A DNA stretch of 64,000 nucleotides, taken from the NCBI GenBank assembly GCA_023392595.1, contig JAEVYU010000073.1, positions 94,393 through 158,392 on the forward strand, read 5' to 3'. The notes below the pieces were generated by a model that did no database searches, was not told where the DNA came from, and saw only the letters and a program-made list of their open reading frames with translations. A program made the translations under genes and the position numbers. Below are positions 8,072-17,627 of this stretch, in pieces. The first letter of the stretch is position 1. Each line of letters starts with the position of its first letter. The DNA comes from Bacillota bacterium (GTDB lineage Bacteria; Bacillota; UBA4882; UBA8346).

Positions 8072-9598
8072 TTACCCGAAATATTTTTGTAAAAACTCCA
8101 AGTCCAGCTCGGGATAAACCGGGAAGCGGTCCAGCAATGTCTTCACCCTGGATCGGGCTTCGGCCTTCGCTTTCTCATCCATCGTGTACTTGGCTTTACT
8201 GAGTTTACCGGCATTTTCACCTGAAGGAATCTGTTCCGGCTTGGTATGCGTCAGCACCAATTTGAAAATGGCGGCCATTTCCTTCACTTCCGCCTCGCCC
8301 ATGCCGAGGGTTGTCACAGCCGCGGTACCGACCCGTAAACCACTGGTATACCAGGGCCCATTGCTATCAAAAGGCAACGAATTACGGTTCAAAGTAATAC
8401 CGCATTCCCGGACCGCGCTTTCCGCCTGGCGGCCGGTGAGTCCGAAAGGCCGGACATCAATTAAAAAGAGGTGGTTGTCGGTGCCGCCGGTGGCGACCGC
8501 CATTCCTTCATCCAAACAACTTTTTGCAAAGACGCGGGCGTTTTCCACTATCTTGGCGGCATAAGCCTTAAATTCAGGCTGACAGGCTTCGGTTAAGGCA
8601 ATCACTTTGGCTGCCATTACATGTGGCAATGGACCACCAATGACCAGAGGGCAACCTTTATCCACATGTTCGGCGAATTCCGCAGTGCATAGCACCAACC
8701 CGCCTCTGGGTCCGCGCAGCGTTTTATGAGTGGTGGTCGTCACGACATGGGCATTGGCCACCGGATTATAATCGCCCTGAAATACTCCACCCGCCACCAG
8801 ACCGGCGAAGTGAGCCATATCCACCATCAGCACCGCCCCGGCTTTGTCGGCGATTTGCCGTAAACGCTTGAAATTGATGATCCGGGGGTAAGCGCTGAAT
8901 CCAGCCAACAAAATCAAGGGTTTGATTTCCAACGCCATTTTTTCAATGTCGTCATAGTCCAGCAAGCCGGTTTCCTTGTTCACACTGTAAGAATAAGCAT
9001 CAAACATCTGAGCCGACACATTCTGGCGGTAGCCATGGGTCAAATGGCCCCCGGAATAATAGTCCATCCCCAGCAACCTCTGATTACCGAGCCGGGACCG
9101 TAATTGATTCCAGTCCTCCCGGGTCAAATGGGACGGTTCGGTCTCGCCCAAAGCTTCCAAACCCGGCACCTTCACTTTGGCGTTTAAAATGGCCCAATAA
9201 GCCACTAAATTGGCATCCGCGCCTGAATGGGGCTGAACATAAGCATGATCGCACCCGAATAATTTACATGCTGTTTCAGCAGCGTAAGCCTCAATATGAT
9301 CAACATTGTCGCAACCGGCATAAAAACGGTGAAAAGGAAACCCTTCTGCGTATTTATCGGTAAGCAAGTTACCCATCGCCATTTGAGTAGCAAGGGAACA
9401 GTAGTTTTCACTGGCGATTAATTTCAAATTACTCCGTTGATCCTTCAATTCCTGAACAATCGATTTGGCCACTGCCGGTACCACTTTGGCTACTTCGGTG
9501 AGATTGGCCAAATATCCCAAAAACCCGGAGTGGATATTTTCGGGTTTGGTAGTTGCCAAATAGTCCTGAATGGCATTTGCGTTAACAACATTCGACAT
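8072..9598 (-). CDS. glyA: serine hydroxymethyltransferase, long (about 500-aa) type
   Basis: PLP enzyme interconverting serine and glycine with tetrahydrofolate, feeding one-carbon metabolism. At 508 aa it belongs to the long SHMT form seen in spirochaetes and some other lineages, not the usual 410-430 aa form: it has an extra N-terminal segment (residues 1-50) and an insertion around 140-190. The PLP lysine is K292 in TTTTHKTLRGP. I chose ATG 9598 because GGAGGAG lies just upstream; the frame stays open further upstream into the riboswitch but that part is not coding. A tandem glycine riboswitch precedes the gene. Confidence 0.93.
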   Translation of the reverse strand: MSNVVNANAIQDYLATTKPENIHSGFLGYLANLTEVAKVVPAVAKSIVQELKDQRSNLKLIASENYCSLATQMAMGNLLTDKYAEGFPFHRFYAGCDNVDHIEAYAAETACKLFGCDHAYVQPHSGADANLVAYWAILNAKVKVPGLEALGETEPSHLTREDWNQLRSRLGNQRLLGMDYYSGGHLTHGYRQNVSAQMFDAYSYSVNKETGLLDYDDIEKMALEIKPLILLAGFSAYPRIINFKRLRQIADKAGAVLMVDMAHFAGLVAGGVFQGDYNPVANAHVVTTTTHKTLRGPRGGLVLCTAEFAEHVDKGCPLVIGGPLPHVMAAKVIALTEACQPEFKAYAAKIVENARVFAKSCLDEGMAVATGGTDNHLFLIDVRPFGLTGRQAESAVRECGITLNRNSLPFDSNGPWYTSGLRVGTAAVTTLGMGEAEVKEMAAIFKLVLTHTKPEQIPSGENAGKLSKAKYTMDEKAKAEARSRVKTLLDRFPVYPELDLEFLQKYFG

Positions 9599-9694
9599 GC
9601 ATTCTCCTCCTATCCGATTGGAAACAAAATAAAAAAATGAGATCGGAGGGACCCCATTTTGAACAAAAGAAAATAAACCGCGCGTTCCACACAC

Positions 9695-9997
9695 GCCTCC
9701 TCTGTCCTTTTGCCTGAGAGATTGCATCTCCTCCATGAATCGGATAAATCCTCTTCATTCCGGAGCTGATTACCCCTTCGGCGCCCTTTAGGTCTCTCCA
9801 GAGATTCGTCGGGTTATACTCCTTTTACCTGAGAGATTGAATCCCCGGAATTTAAGTAGCCGTCCACCCGGGGTCTAGCCCAATTTCCCAGACCTTCACT
9901 GCATTTTCCGGATAGATAAACCAACTTAATTGCGGTGCTTTTGCCCCTTCGGTGTAGCGTACGAGTCCGCAGACCACAGTACGTTAACTCTCATATA
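9695..9997 (-). ncRNA. tandem glycine riboswitch in the glyA leader
   Basis: Two aptamers in series on the minus strand. The 5' one (about 9812-9997) has the core ACCGAAGGGGCAAAAG and CTCTCAGGTAAAAGGA. The 3' one (about 9695-9811) has GCCGAAGGGGTAA and the classic CTCTCAGGCAAAAGGACAG. Right after the second aptamer, GCGTGT/ACGCGC can form a hairpin followed by a T-rich run (about 9665-9694), the likely expression platform. Glycine would be sensed to set glyA expression. Whether it switches on or off cannot be decided by eye. Confidence 0.95.
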
Positions 9998-10122
9998 ACC
10001 GTCAACCGATGCTATAGATTATAAACTTCTTCAAAAATGTTGTCAACCTTTGAAAGGTCAGGATGAAACCCTGATTCTTCGGCAGCTTAACCTGGACAAT
10101 GACAGGCGGTTATTGAGAAGGT

Positions 10123-10908
10123 TTACTTGGCTCCCGCCTTCATCAGCTGGGCTTCCAAAAAACCGGTGGTGAGCTGAAGCACTTCATTTTCCTGTCTCAA
10201 TTGATTAAAAGTATGATCCCCGCCGTCAATGATATGAAACTCAATCCGGTTTCCGTATATTTCTTGATACCGCCGCGAAGTGCCTAAGGGCACTGTTTGA
10301 TCTTTATCGCCATGGAGCAATAATACTTTTTTGTCATAAAGAACGGCGCTTTTGAAAAGATCCAATGAATTCAGATCTTTGATGAAGTCCATACCCAGGG
10401 CCAATCCCCCGACATCGATAAAGCCGGTTCGGTGTGCTTCTTGCATTTCAGCATCGGATTTCTCTCTGGGAGGAATATCTTTCATGTTTCCGGCCGGAGC
10501 CCACAAACATAGGGCCTGAATATCTTCTTTGCAATCACCTGCAAGCATGCTGGCCACCACTCCGCCCATACTCAGCCCGACCAGGGCAATCCCCTCCCGG
10601 TCTACAAAATCGAGAGTTTTTACGAATTTTAAAATGCTTTTGGCATCTTCAAGTTCTTTGGAGAGGGTCATGTCTATAAAATCCCCGTCGCTTTCCCCAC
10701 TGCCCCCGAAATCAAAGCGTACACTGGCGATGCCTTTTTTCTCAAGCAATCTCGACAGTTTAACGAAAATAAAGTGGGGTTCCATTTTATTGCCGGTAAA
10801 CCCATGGAAAATTACCACCATCGGCATTTTTCCGCTTATTCCGTCCGGGATATGAAGCATTCCCCGCAAGGTCAAAGATCTGCTTTCCATTTCCACCGCT
10901 TTTTGCAT
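10123..10908 (-). CDS. alpha/beta hydrolase, serine esterase type
   Basis: A 261-aa cytoplasmic hydrolase of the cinnamoyl-esterase/acyl-peptidase-like group. The nucleophile elbow is GLSMGG (S113), the acid is D203 in LHGDKDQTVP, and the His is H232 in GGDHTF. The oxyanion loop HGFTGN is near residue 35. The ATG at 10908 follows GAGAGGTGG; an upstream GTG three codons earlier falls inside that ribosome site. Substrate unknown. It lies between glyA and a MerR gene on the same strand but is separated from both. Confidence 0.8.
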   Translation of the reverse strand: MQKAVEMESRSLTLRGMLHIPDGISGKMPMVVIFHGFTGNKMEPHFIFVKLSRLLEKKGIASVRFDFGGSGESDGDFIDMTLSKELEDAKSILKFVKTLDFVDREGIALVGLSMGGVVASMLAGDCKEDIQALCLWAPAGNMKDIPPREKSDAEMQEAHRTGFIDVGGLALGMDFIKDLNSLDLFKSAVLYDKKVLLLHGDKDQTVPLGTSRRYQEIYGNRIEFHIIDGGDHTFNQLRQENEVLQLTTGFLEAQLMKAGAK

Positions 10909-11045
10909 GAAGACCACCTCTCATTTCCATATTATCAGATAAATTTCAAAGGAAAATATAAGCAATCTGCCCAAAAACAATCCATACACCCAACATAATG
11001 GTCAACCGGAACCTCTTTTATGACTCTTCTTGTATTTAACAGTTC

Positions 11046-11861
11046 TCATCCTTCAATGGGCATTCGAATTTCAGTGAGCAATTTTTTGGGACTCCGCGGA
11101 AAAATTATTCCCGGGCCTTTTAGGTAGATCTCCAGACAGGGGAGATGCATCTTCAAATGATGCAAATTGATATAATCGATCATCGCCTTATACGATTCTC
11201 CCAAAGCTTCATAAGCTCCCCGGTGAATCGCAGCAAGAACCTCTCCGCCTTTGAGAACCTTGTTTTCTATCCCGGGGACATTCAGTTGTCTCTTTACAGG
11301 CAACCCTGCTTCAATATCGGCATCCTCTTCTTTGTATCCTTCATCATAATAAAGCGCCATTGGCGGACCCGCTACATACCTTCCGTAATGTTTATATAAT
11401 TCTCCAAGGTATTTTCCAATATCATTGTATTTTCCTTTGTATCTTACCGAAGCAATCAATGTGTCAGGAACTTTTTTGGTAATGAGCTGTGGAGTAGGAC
11501 TCGTATTATTGACCTCTCCGTTTTCTTTAAGTTGCTGAATATAAAAGGCCAATTTATCCCGAATCACCCGGCTTTTTTCAATGTTCTCACAAATCTCTCG
11601 ATATCGCTCGATCAAGTGAGTTAAAAGCTCCGCGTCATCCTGATATGAATCTAAGATGAATTGAATCTCCCGCAAAGGAAACCCGAGTTCTTTTAATTCT
11701 TGAATAATCTTCGCCTTCTCTAAGGCATTCTCGGAATAATACCTATAGCCGGACTCCGGATCGACAAAACTCGGTTCCAACAAACCGTTTTCGTGATAAA
11801 ACCGGAGTGTTGTAACACTGAGCCTGGCTATTTTTGAAAAGTCACCGATTTGATACTCCAT
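11046..11861 (-). CDS. MerR-family regulator with GyrI-like effector domain
   Basis: 271-aa regulator. The N-terminal MerR winged helix begins at once (YQIGDFSKIARLSVTTLRFY) and has the usual GYRYY wing, followed by a dimerising coiled coil (about 75-125). The C-terminal half (about 120-270) resembles the GyrI-like/BmrR ligand-binding fold for bulky hydrophobic compounds. This layout is typical of activators of multidrug efflux genes. The gene is followed, 71 nt on, by a membrane protein gene that could be its target. Confidence 0.85.
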   Translation of the reverse strand: MEYQIGDFSKIARLSVTTLRFYHENGLLEPSFVDPESGYRYYSENALEKAKIIQELKELGFPLREIQFILDSYQDDAELLTHLIERYREICENIEKSRVIRDKLAFYIQQLKENGEVNNTSPTPQLITKKVPDTLIASVRYKGKYNDIGKYLGELYKHYGRYVAGPPMALYYDEGYKEEDADIEAGLPVKRQLNVPGIENKVLKGGEVLAAIHRGAYEALGESYKAMIDYINLHHLKMHLPCLEIYLKGPGIIFPRSPKKLLTEIRMPIEG

Positions 11862-11932
11862 CCGCTTCCACCCGCATCAGAATCAAGAATTATGCTATTT
11901 TTAGATCCCCATCCTAAAAAATGGATTCTGTT

Positions 11933-12466
11933 TCACTTTCTTTCAGGCGTCAGCCCGTATTTACCATGAAAATCGCCGGGATTTACACCCAATATTTTCG
12001 TTAGAGCATTAGGATGAGTGTTAACATAGCTTTGTTGAAACCCAATGAACGGTGAAAAAAATAAAATTCCCAACAATAAACCAGTAAACGATATTTGATA
12101 ATCCTTTACTACGAAAAATGAAAAAACCGTCCACAAAACATTCAAGGTCATGACGATGTGGCTGATCTGGGCGACTAAATTAAATCCTTTCCATGGGAAA
12201 AGGAAGAGCCCCAGCCCCCCAAAGAAAAACATCGGCAAAATTGCCATATTCATCACCAATCTGTTTTGAGTGAAGAGATAAATCATAAATCCCACTAAAA
12301 AAACCAAATTGGATGGTGCACAAGCATTAAAAACAAGCCACTCTACAGCTTTAACCTTGGCAATGACTAAAAAGTAATAAGTGCTGTTAAGGGTCACCAG
12401 CAAAAGCATGATTGCCAGCCCCAGTGAAACCTTGTGGACTAAAACTGTTTGAAAGAGACTATCCAT
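11933..12466 (-). CDS. polytopic membrane protein of unknown function
   Basis: 177 aa with about five hydrophobic segments (roughly 12-33, 42-65, 72-92, 97-120 and 125-145) and a polar C-terminal tail. A strong ribosome site (GGAGG, 7 nt before ATG) supports translation. I recognise no family. It follows upstream of the MerR gene on the same strand, so co-regulation is possible. Confidence 0.6.
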   Translation of the reverse strand: MDSLFQTVLVHKVSLGLAIMLLLVTLNSTYYFLVIAKVKAVEWLVFNACAPSNLVFLVGFMIYLFTQNRLVMNMAILPMFFFGGLGLFLFPWKGFNLVAQISHIVMTLNVLWTVFSFFVVKDYQISFTGLLLGILFFSPFIGFQQSYVNTHPNALTKILGVNPGDFHGKYGLTPERK

Positions 12467-12537
12467 ATTGATTCCTCCATTGAATTATTTTTCTCTTTCT
12501 ATGATAAAGTCTCTAGTACGTGGAGAGTCAACAGGTT

Positions 12538-12720
12538 TTAAATAAAGTCCGCAAACATTCCGGCCCCGCAGTCATGGGTGGCGCTGCCGCTGATTCCGAT
12601 GATAAATTTTTGACAACCCCTTTGGAGCGCCGATAGGATCATTGGTCGGTTCCACAAGTTGTAGCTTTCAAAGGATCCCGCTCTGATAAGAATCCGGGGC
12701 AAATAATTTTCATGGAACAC
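12538..12720 (-). pseudogene. glycerate kinase remnant, frameshifted
   Basis: Two minus-strand frames hold adjoining pieces of a glycerate kinase. One ends in SERDPLKATTCGTDQ. The next frame goes on with ILSALQRGCQKFIIGISG and SATHDCGAGM, matching the family block GIGGSATNDGGAGM. The join is near 12643. A stop at 12538 ends the trace only about 60 codons in. The family is about 380 aa, so most of the gene is gone. The 300 nt upstream (12721-13027) show nothing else. Confidence 0.7.
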
Positions 12721-13027
12721 CCTTCCCTGTCCGGATTAAAAAGCCGACTCCTATTTTTTTCTACACCATGTTTCATTATCCTTGGAAAGCTTGCAACTTT
12801 TCCATGATATCGTTTTTGCAAAAACGATTCTTATTCCCCTGGAGAGGACCAAAAAGGCTCTCGAAAAGACCGCCATAAAATATAAAAAAAGGGACTGATG
12901 CAAAATATATTTAAGTAAAAGAAATATACAATGATTGCTCCGGAAAATATGTGCCCATAGATTGTATATCACTATTCATAAATCTTCTTTTGCAACAGCC
13001 CGTTTTTCAAAAATCTATACTATTTAG

Positions 13028-14647
13028 TTATTTTCCTGCATTGGCCTTGTTATATTTCAATGCCGCTCCGACAAAACCTTTGAACAGCGGTTGCGGCCGG
13101 TGGGGCCGGGATTTAAATTCCGGGTGATACTGGGTAGCCACAAACCAGGGATGGCTTGGAAGCTCAACGATTTCAACCAAATGGCGATCCGGGAGGATAC
13201 CGGTTATTTTGAGTCCGGCCTGTTCCATTTTAGCCAAAAATTGATTGTTCACTTCATAACGGTGGCGGTGCCGCTCATAAATAAGCTCTTGCTGGTAAGC
13301 CTGATAAGCCAAAGATTCTCCCGGGGCAATTTTTACCGGATCCAAACCGAGCCGCATGGTCCCGCCCATATCGGCGATTTCTTTTTGTTCCGGCAGTAAG
13401 TCGATAACCGGATAAGGTGAAGCCGGATCAAACTCCGAGGAATTGGCGCTCTTCATTCCACAGACATTCCGGGAGAACTCAATCACTGCACATTGCATTC
13501 CCAGACAGATGCCGAGATAGGGTATATTTTGTTCCCGCGCCATCTTGATGGCGGCGATTTTCCCTTCAATACCCCTGTTGCCGAAGCCGCCCGGCACTAA
13601 AATGCCGTCAACCTGGCCAATTACCTTTTCTGGGCCGTCTTTCTCAATGGTCTCCGAGTTAACCCACTTGATATTAATTTGCGTTTCATGGGCGATACCG
13701 GCATGCCGCAGCGCTTCCGCCACACTTAAATAAGCATCCGGCAGCGAAACATACTTGCCGACAATCGCAATGGTCACTTTATATTTAGGAGATTTAATCT
13801 TGGCGACGATTTCCCGCCAGACTTTTAAATCCCGTTCATTGCATTGCAAATGCAACCGCTTGATGACAATATCATCAAGCCCCGCCTGTTCCAACAAAAG
13901 CGGAACTTCATAAATGGTTTTGGCATCCAGATTGGGGATAACCGCATCTTTGCTGATATCACAAAATAAGGCGATCTTGGCTTTCAACTCATTGGAAAGC
14001 GGCTTTTCGGAACGGCAAACAATAACATCCGGTTGAATGCCGATGCTCCGCAACTCTTTCACGCTATGCTGGGTCGGTTTGGTTTTTAATTCCGATGCGG
14101 CTCCGATATAAGGCATCAGTGTCACATGAATGTACATCACGTCATCGCGGCCGATTTCGCTTTTGAATTGGCGAATCGCTTCTAAAAAAGGCAGGCTTTC
14201 AATATCCCCGACCGTGCCCCCCACTTCAACAATAACCACATCGGCCTGGCTTTCTTTAGCCACCCGCTGAATGCGTTCTTTGATCTCATTGGTCACATGG
14301 GGGATGACTTGAACAGTGCCTCCCAAAAAATCGCCCCGCCGTTCCTTGGTAATGATGGACCAATAAATTTTTCCGGTGGTTACATTATTGCTCTTACTCA
14401 GGTTCTCATCGATAAAGCGCTCGTAATGGCCTAAATCCAAATCGGTCTCTGCGCCGTCATCGGTAACAAACACTTCCCCATGCTGATAAGGGCTCATAGT
14501 GCCGGGATCAACATTAATATAAGGATCGAGTTTTAAAACTGAAACACTAACTCCCCTACTCTTGAGCAAACACCCTAACGATGCAGCGGTTATCCCTTTA
14601 CCGAGCGATGAAACTACGCCACCGGTGATAAAAATATATTTAGCCAT
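13028..14647 (-). CDS. pyrG: CTP synthase
   Basis: 539 aa, full length. It makes CTP from UTP, ATP and glutamine in the cytoplasm. The N-terminal synthetase domain begins with KYIFITGGVVSSLGKG, and the C-terminal class I glutamine amidotransferase has the nucleophile motif LGICLGMQ and the His/Glu pair in YHPEFKS. It is the last gene of a likely argS-DUF624-pyrG run; 36 nt separate it from the membrane protein gene. No room exists for the long attenuator leader known from Bacillus pyrG. Confidence 0.96.
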   Translation of the reverse strand: MAKYIFITGGVVSSLGKGITAASLGCLLKSRGVSVSVLKLDPYINVDPGTMSPYQHGEVFVTDDGAETDLDLGHYERFIDENLSKSNNVTTGKIYWSIITKERRGDFLGGTVQVIPHVTNEIKERIQRVAKESQADVVIVEVGGTVGDIESLPFLEAIRQFKSEIGRDDVMYIHVTLMPYIGAASELKTKPTQHSVKELRSIGIQPDVIVCRSEKPLSNELKAKIALFCDISKDAVIPNLDAKTIYEVPLLLEQAGLDDIVIKRLHLQCNERDLKVWREIVAKIKSPKYKVTIAIVGKYVSLPDAYLSVAEALRHAGIAHETQINIKWVNSETIEKDGPEKVIGQVDGILVPGGFGNRGIEGKIAAIKMAREQNIPYLGICLGMQCAVIEFSRNVCGMKSANSSEFDPASPYPVIDLLPEQKEIADMGGTMRLGLDPVKIAPGESLAYQAYQQELIYERHRHRYEVNNQFLAKMEQAGLKITGILPDRHLVEIVELPSHPWFVATQYHPEFKSRPHRPQPLFKGFVGAALKYNKANAGK

Positions 14648-14683
14648 TGGTAGAAACCTCCTGCCGGGTACGGCAACTTAATT

Positions 14684-15418
14684 TTATTCGTCATATTTTT
14701 GATAAATGGGCTCAAATCCGTAATCCATGACATAAATTGCGAGAGCCCCGTAAACTAACAACAATGGGAATACTAAACCGATACTAATTACAAACATGAG
14801 CCCCATAAAAAGGCTAAAGGCCAGTGTTAAACTCATATTATCCATCGTTAATAAAAACGATTTTTTAATCACTTTTTTCAAAGTATTATCCAGATATATC
14901 AGGGGATGAAAATAAAAAGACGTTAAAGAGAATAAAAATAACATATAGGCCGACAGGACGCCCGCAATAATCAACAACAAATTGGAATTTCTAAATGCAA
15001 TCACGATATTGAGCAGCATGATTACAATAAGAAAAGAATATATCCAGTGAACAGCGGCAGAACGCCAATAGCTTTTTTTGAAAATCTCCAGGAACTTTTT
15101 AAAATTGACATAATCCCCTTTGCGAACTTGATATATGCCATACAAAGCTGTCGTAATCGGCCCGGTTAACAGTCCGTTCCAGAAGGCAATGAATATCGAA
15201 CCCAGCAGAAAAAAGGCGAAACGATCTCCGCCGGCCGATAATCCATGGGCTGTCGCCAAACCGCCCCAAAGCCCGTACAATGTAAACAAAATCGGCAAAA
15301 AACTCATGCACCAGGTTAAACTGATTAAAAACGAAAGCCCCATTGAGCTGTAAATTTCAATAAACGTTTTTTTCAAAGTATTACCCACGGTTGCAAAAAA
15401 CGGTAACTTTTTCATCAT
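14684..15418 (-). CDS. DUF624/YesL-like membrane protein
   Basis: 244-aa integral membrane protein with about six helices (near 25-50, 65-95, 125-145, 145-165, 190-215 and 215-235). The layout (a short cytoplasmic start, a first helix with Trp/Cys, then GLLTGPITTALY) is like the DUF624 family often found with sugar transporters. Here it sits between argS (26 nt) and pyrG (36 nt), so it is co-transcribed with housekeeping genes. No biochemical role is known. Confidence 0.65.
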   Translation of the reverse strand: MMKKLPFFATVGNTLKKTFIEIYSSMGLSFLISLTWCMSFLPILFTLYGLWGGLATAHGLSAGGDRFAFFLLGSIFIAFWNGLLTGPITTALYGIYQVRKGDYVNFKKFLEIFKKSYWRSAAVHWIYSFLIVIMLLNIVIAFRNSNLLLIIAGVLSAYMLFLFSLTSFYFHPLIYLDNTLKKVIKKSFLLTMDNMSLTLAFSLFMGLMFVISIGLVFPLLLVYGALAIYVMDYGFEPIYQKYDE

Positions 15419-15444
15419 CCATCAACACCTCTTCTTCTCAATCC

Positions 15445-17124
15445 TTACATCTTTTCCGGCGCCGATACGCCCAGTAATGCCAAACCTCTTTGCAATACAA
15501 AACTTAATCCCTTGGCCAGGGCCAACCGGGCCCGAGTCTGCTCCATGTCATCAGTGATAAAACGGCGCCGATTGTAATATGAATGAAACATGGTGGCCAG
15601 CTCTAATAAATAGCCCGTTAAGCGGTGGGGTTCCCGCTTGATGGCGGTTTCGCCGATTAAATCGGGGAAATGAGCCGCCTTTTCCACCAAAGACTTTTCT
15701 TCTTCATCCCAATATTGAAGAAGTTCCGGACCAAACACCAGATTTAACTGTTCCGGGCTCGCCTGTCTAAAAATACTGCAAATCCGGGCCAGCGCGTATT
15801 GAACGTAAAAAACCGGATTTTCATTACTTTGGGATTTGGCCAGCCCCATATCGAAGTCAAGATGGCTGTCGGGACTGCGCATTAAGAAAAACCAACGGGC
15901 CATATCATTGCCGACTTCATCCAGCAAATCGTTCATGGTAATGAAATCCCCCCGCCGCTTGGACATTTTAAAAGGCTGACCATCTTTTAAAAGATTAATC
16001 TGCTGGGCGATTAACACTTCAAACTGAGCCGGATCATATCCCAGAGCCGCCAGGGCCGCTTTCATTCTTGGAATATAACCATGATGGTCCGGCCCCCAAA
16101 TGTCAATCAATAAATTGAACCCGCGATTGAATTTATCGACATGATAGGCAATATCCGAAGTGAAGTAAGTGGTCCGCCCATCGGCGGTGGTTAATACCCG
16201 GTCTTTATCGTCGCCGTAATCGGTCGTTTTCAGCCACAATGCCCCGTCTTGCTTAAAGGTCAATCCTTTTTCCTCAAGATCGTTCATGATTTGAGTAACT
16301 GCGCCCTGTTCATGGAGGCTGCGTTCGCTAAACCAACAATCATAATGGACCCCATAATTACCGAGATCCTCTTTTTGAGAAGCCAAAATCCGGGTATATC
16401 CCAAATCTTTAAAAATTTTGACCCGTTCCGGTTCGGAAAATTCCAGGTAAGAGTCGCCTTTTTCCGCAATAAACTCCCGGGCGATATCATAGATGTATTC
16501 ACCGCGATAACCATCTTCGGGAAACTCCACCTTCTGGCCAAGTAATTCCCGATAACGGGCATCAATGGAACGGCCCAGAGTCTCAACCTGAACGCCGTAG
16601 TCATTTACATAATATTCCCGCCATACCTTGGCGCCTGATGCTGACATCAAATTGCCCAAAGTGTCGCCGAGAGCGGCGGCTCTGGCGTTGACCACAACCA
16701 TCGGACCGACCGGATTGGCGCTGACAAATTCAAGTTGAACATTGACGCCGGTTAAGTCCGAATTATCCCCGTAATGCGCTTTTTCGACTATAATGGTCTC
16801 TAAGACCTCTGTCAACCAACTGTCATTCAAATAAAAATTGATAAATCCCGGACCGGCCACCTCGGATTTGGCAATATAGGGATTAGGCTGCATGGACTGA
16901 AGTATGATTTGGGCCGTATCCCGGGGCGCCTTTTTAACGGTTTTCGCCAAAATTAAGGCCATATTCGAAGCAAAATTACCATGGCTCTTATCTTTGGGTA
17001 CCTCCAGGATTACCGGAGGAAGTTCGTCAAACGCCAGTTTTCCTTCCTCGCGGGCCCGGAAGGCTGCTTGTTCCAAAGCGTTTTTTAAGCTTTCTTTTAC
17101 TTTTCGAGTAATAATCTTTTCCAT
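15445..17124 (-). CDS. argS: arginyl-tRNA synthetase with degenerate HIGH motif
   Basis: 559-aa class I synthetase charging tRNA-Arg. It shows the N-terminal additive domain (1-110), the catalytic fold beginning VEFVSANP, the KMSKS-like loop KMSKRRGDF and the C-terminal DALR anticodon domain. The usual HxGH signature (HLGH) is replaced: the segment reads GPMVVVNARAAALGD, so both histidines are absent. The codons are clear in the DNA (16680-16700). The protein is otherwise intact and syntenic with pyrG, so it is probably a functional lineage variant. Confidence 0.93.
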   Translation of the reverse strand: MEKIITRKVKESLKNALEQAAFRAREEGKLAFDELPPVILEVPKDKSHGNFASNMALILAKTVKKAPRDTAQIILQSMQPNPYIAKSEVAGPGFINFYLNDSWLTEVLETIIVEKAHYGDNSDLTGVNVQLEFVSANPVGPMVVVNARAAALGDTLGNLMSASGAKVWREYYVNDYGVQVETLGRSIDARYRELLGQKVEFPEDGYRGEYIYDIAREFIAEKGDSYLEFSEPERVKIFKDLGYTRILASQKEDLGNYGVHYDCWFSERSLHEQGAVTQIMNDLEEKGLTFKQDGALWLKTTDYGDDKDRVLTTADGRTTYFTSDIAYHVDKFNRGFNLLIDIWGPDHHGYIPRMKAALAALGYDPAQFEVLIAQQINLLKDGQPFKMSKRRGDFITMNDLLDEVGNDMARWFFLMRSPDSHLDFDMGLAKSQSNENPVFYVQYALARICSIFRQASPEQLNLVFGPELLQYWDEEEKSLVEKAAHFPDLIGETAIKREPHRLTGYLLELATMFHSYYNRRRFITDDMEQTRARLALAKGLSFVLQRGLALLGVSAPEKM

Positions 17125-17173
17125 TCAAAACTCCTTCATTGACGCTAAAACAGATTTTCCATCAAGTCATGAA

Positions 17174-17197
17174 GAAAGGCCACCGCGGTGACCTTTC
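17174..17197. terminator. 24-bp near-perfect palindrome between fmdB and argS
   Basis: GAAAGGCCACCG is followed directly by CGGTGACCTTTC, a palindrome with one mismatch. It lies at the fmdB stop, 50 nt upstream of argS. It could act as a terminator on the minus strand, but the T-run after it is poor (TTCTTC); a regulatory site is an alternative. Confidence 0.4.
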
Positions 17198-17198
17198 G

Positions 17199-17540
17199 TT
17201 ATGATGCTTTGCTTTCGCTTTTTGCTGCTGATGATGCCGTGCCCGTTGATTTGGAGTCGCCGGATTTAGAGTCGGAAGCCGGGGACATTGAAGTAGATCC
17301 GGCAGAGCTAGCAGAGCTCGCGGAGCTTGAGGCTTTATCCTTGGCCGCATTCCCTTTGTTGTCGCCGGACCGGTAGTCCGTGGTGTAAAATCCGGAACCT
17401 TTAAAAATCACATTATTGTTTAGGCTGATCAACCGCCGGACAGCCCCGCCGCATTGCGGACATTCTGTCAGTACAGTGTTGATGCTATGAAATTGCTCAA
17501 ATTTACCACATTTTGAGCATTCGTATTCATATGTCGGCAT
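17199..17540 (-). CDS. FmdB-type zinc ribbon protein with Ser/Ala/Lys-rich tail
   Basis: 113 aa. The first 60 residues are the FmdB/CxxC_CXXC regulatory domain: MPTYEYECSKCG and ECPQCGG supply four Cys for one zinc. From about residue 66 the tail is low-complexity (Ser, Ala, Gly, Lys) and surely disordered. FmdB proteins were linked to formamidase and amidase gene expression, but most members have no known role. The ATG has GGAGG 7 nt upstream. The gene precedes argS on the same strand. Confidence 0.85.
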   Translation of the reverse strand: MPTYEYECSKCGKFEQFHSINTVLTECPQCGGAVRRLISLNNNVIFKGSGFYTTDYRSGDNKGNAAKDKASSSASSASSAGSTSMSPASDSKSGDSKSTGTASSAAKSESKAS

Positions 17541-17627
17541 GGCTGCACCTCCTTGATGAATATAAACAAGAATATCTTACGGGAAAGAAAGATAAATGTC
17601 AAGACAAGGTATGGGATCATTTTAAGG

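Noticed and set aside
9599..9736. N-terminal extension of the glyA frame
   Set aside because: It runs through the riboswitch's second aptamer and hairpin; the real ATG at 9598 has a strong ribosome site.
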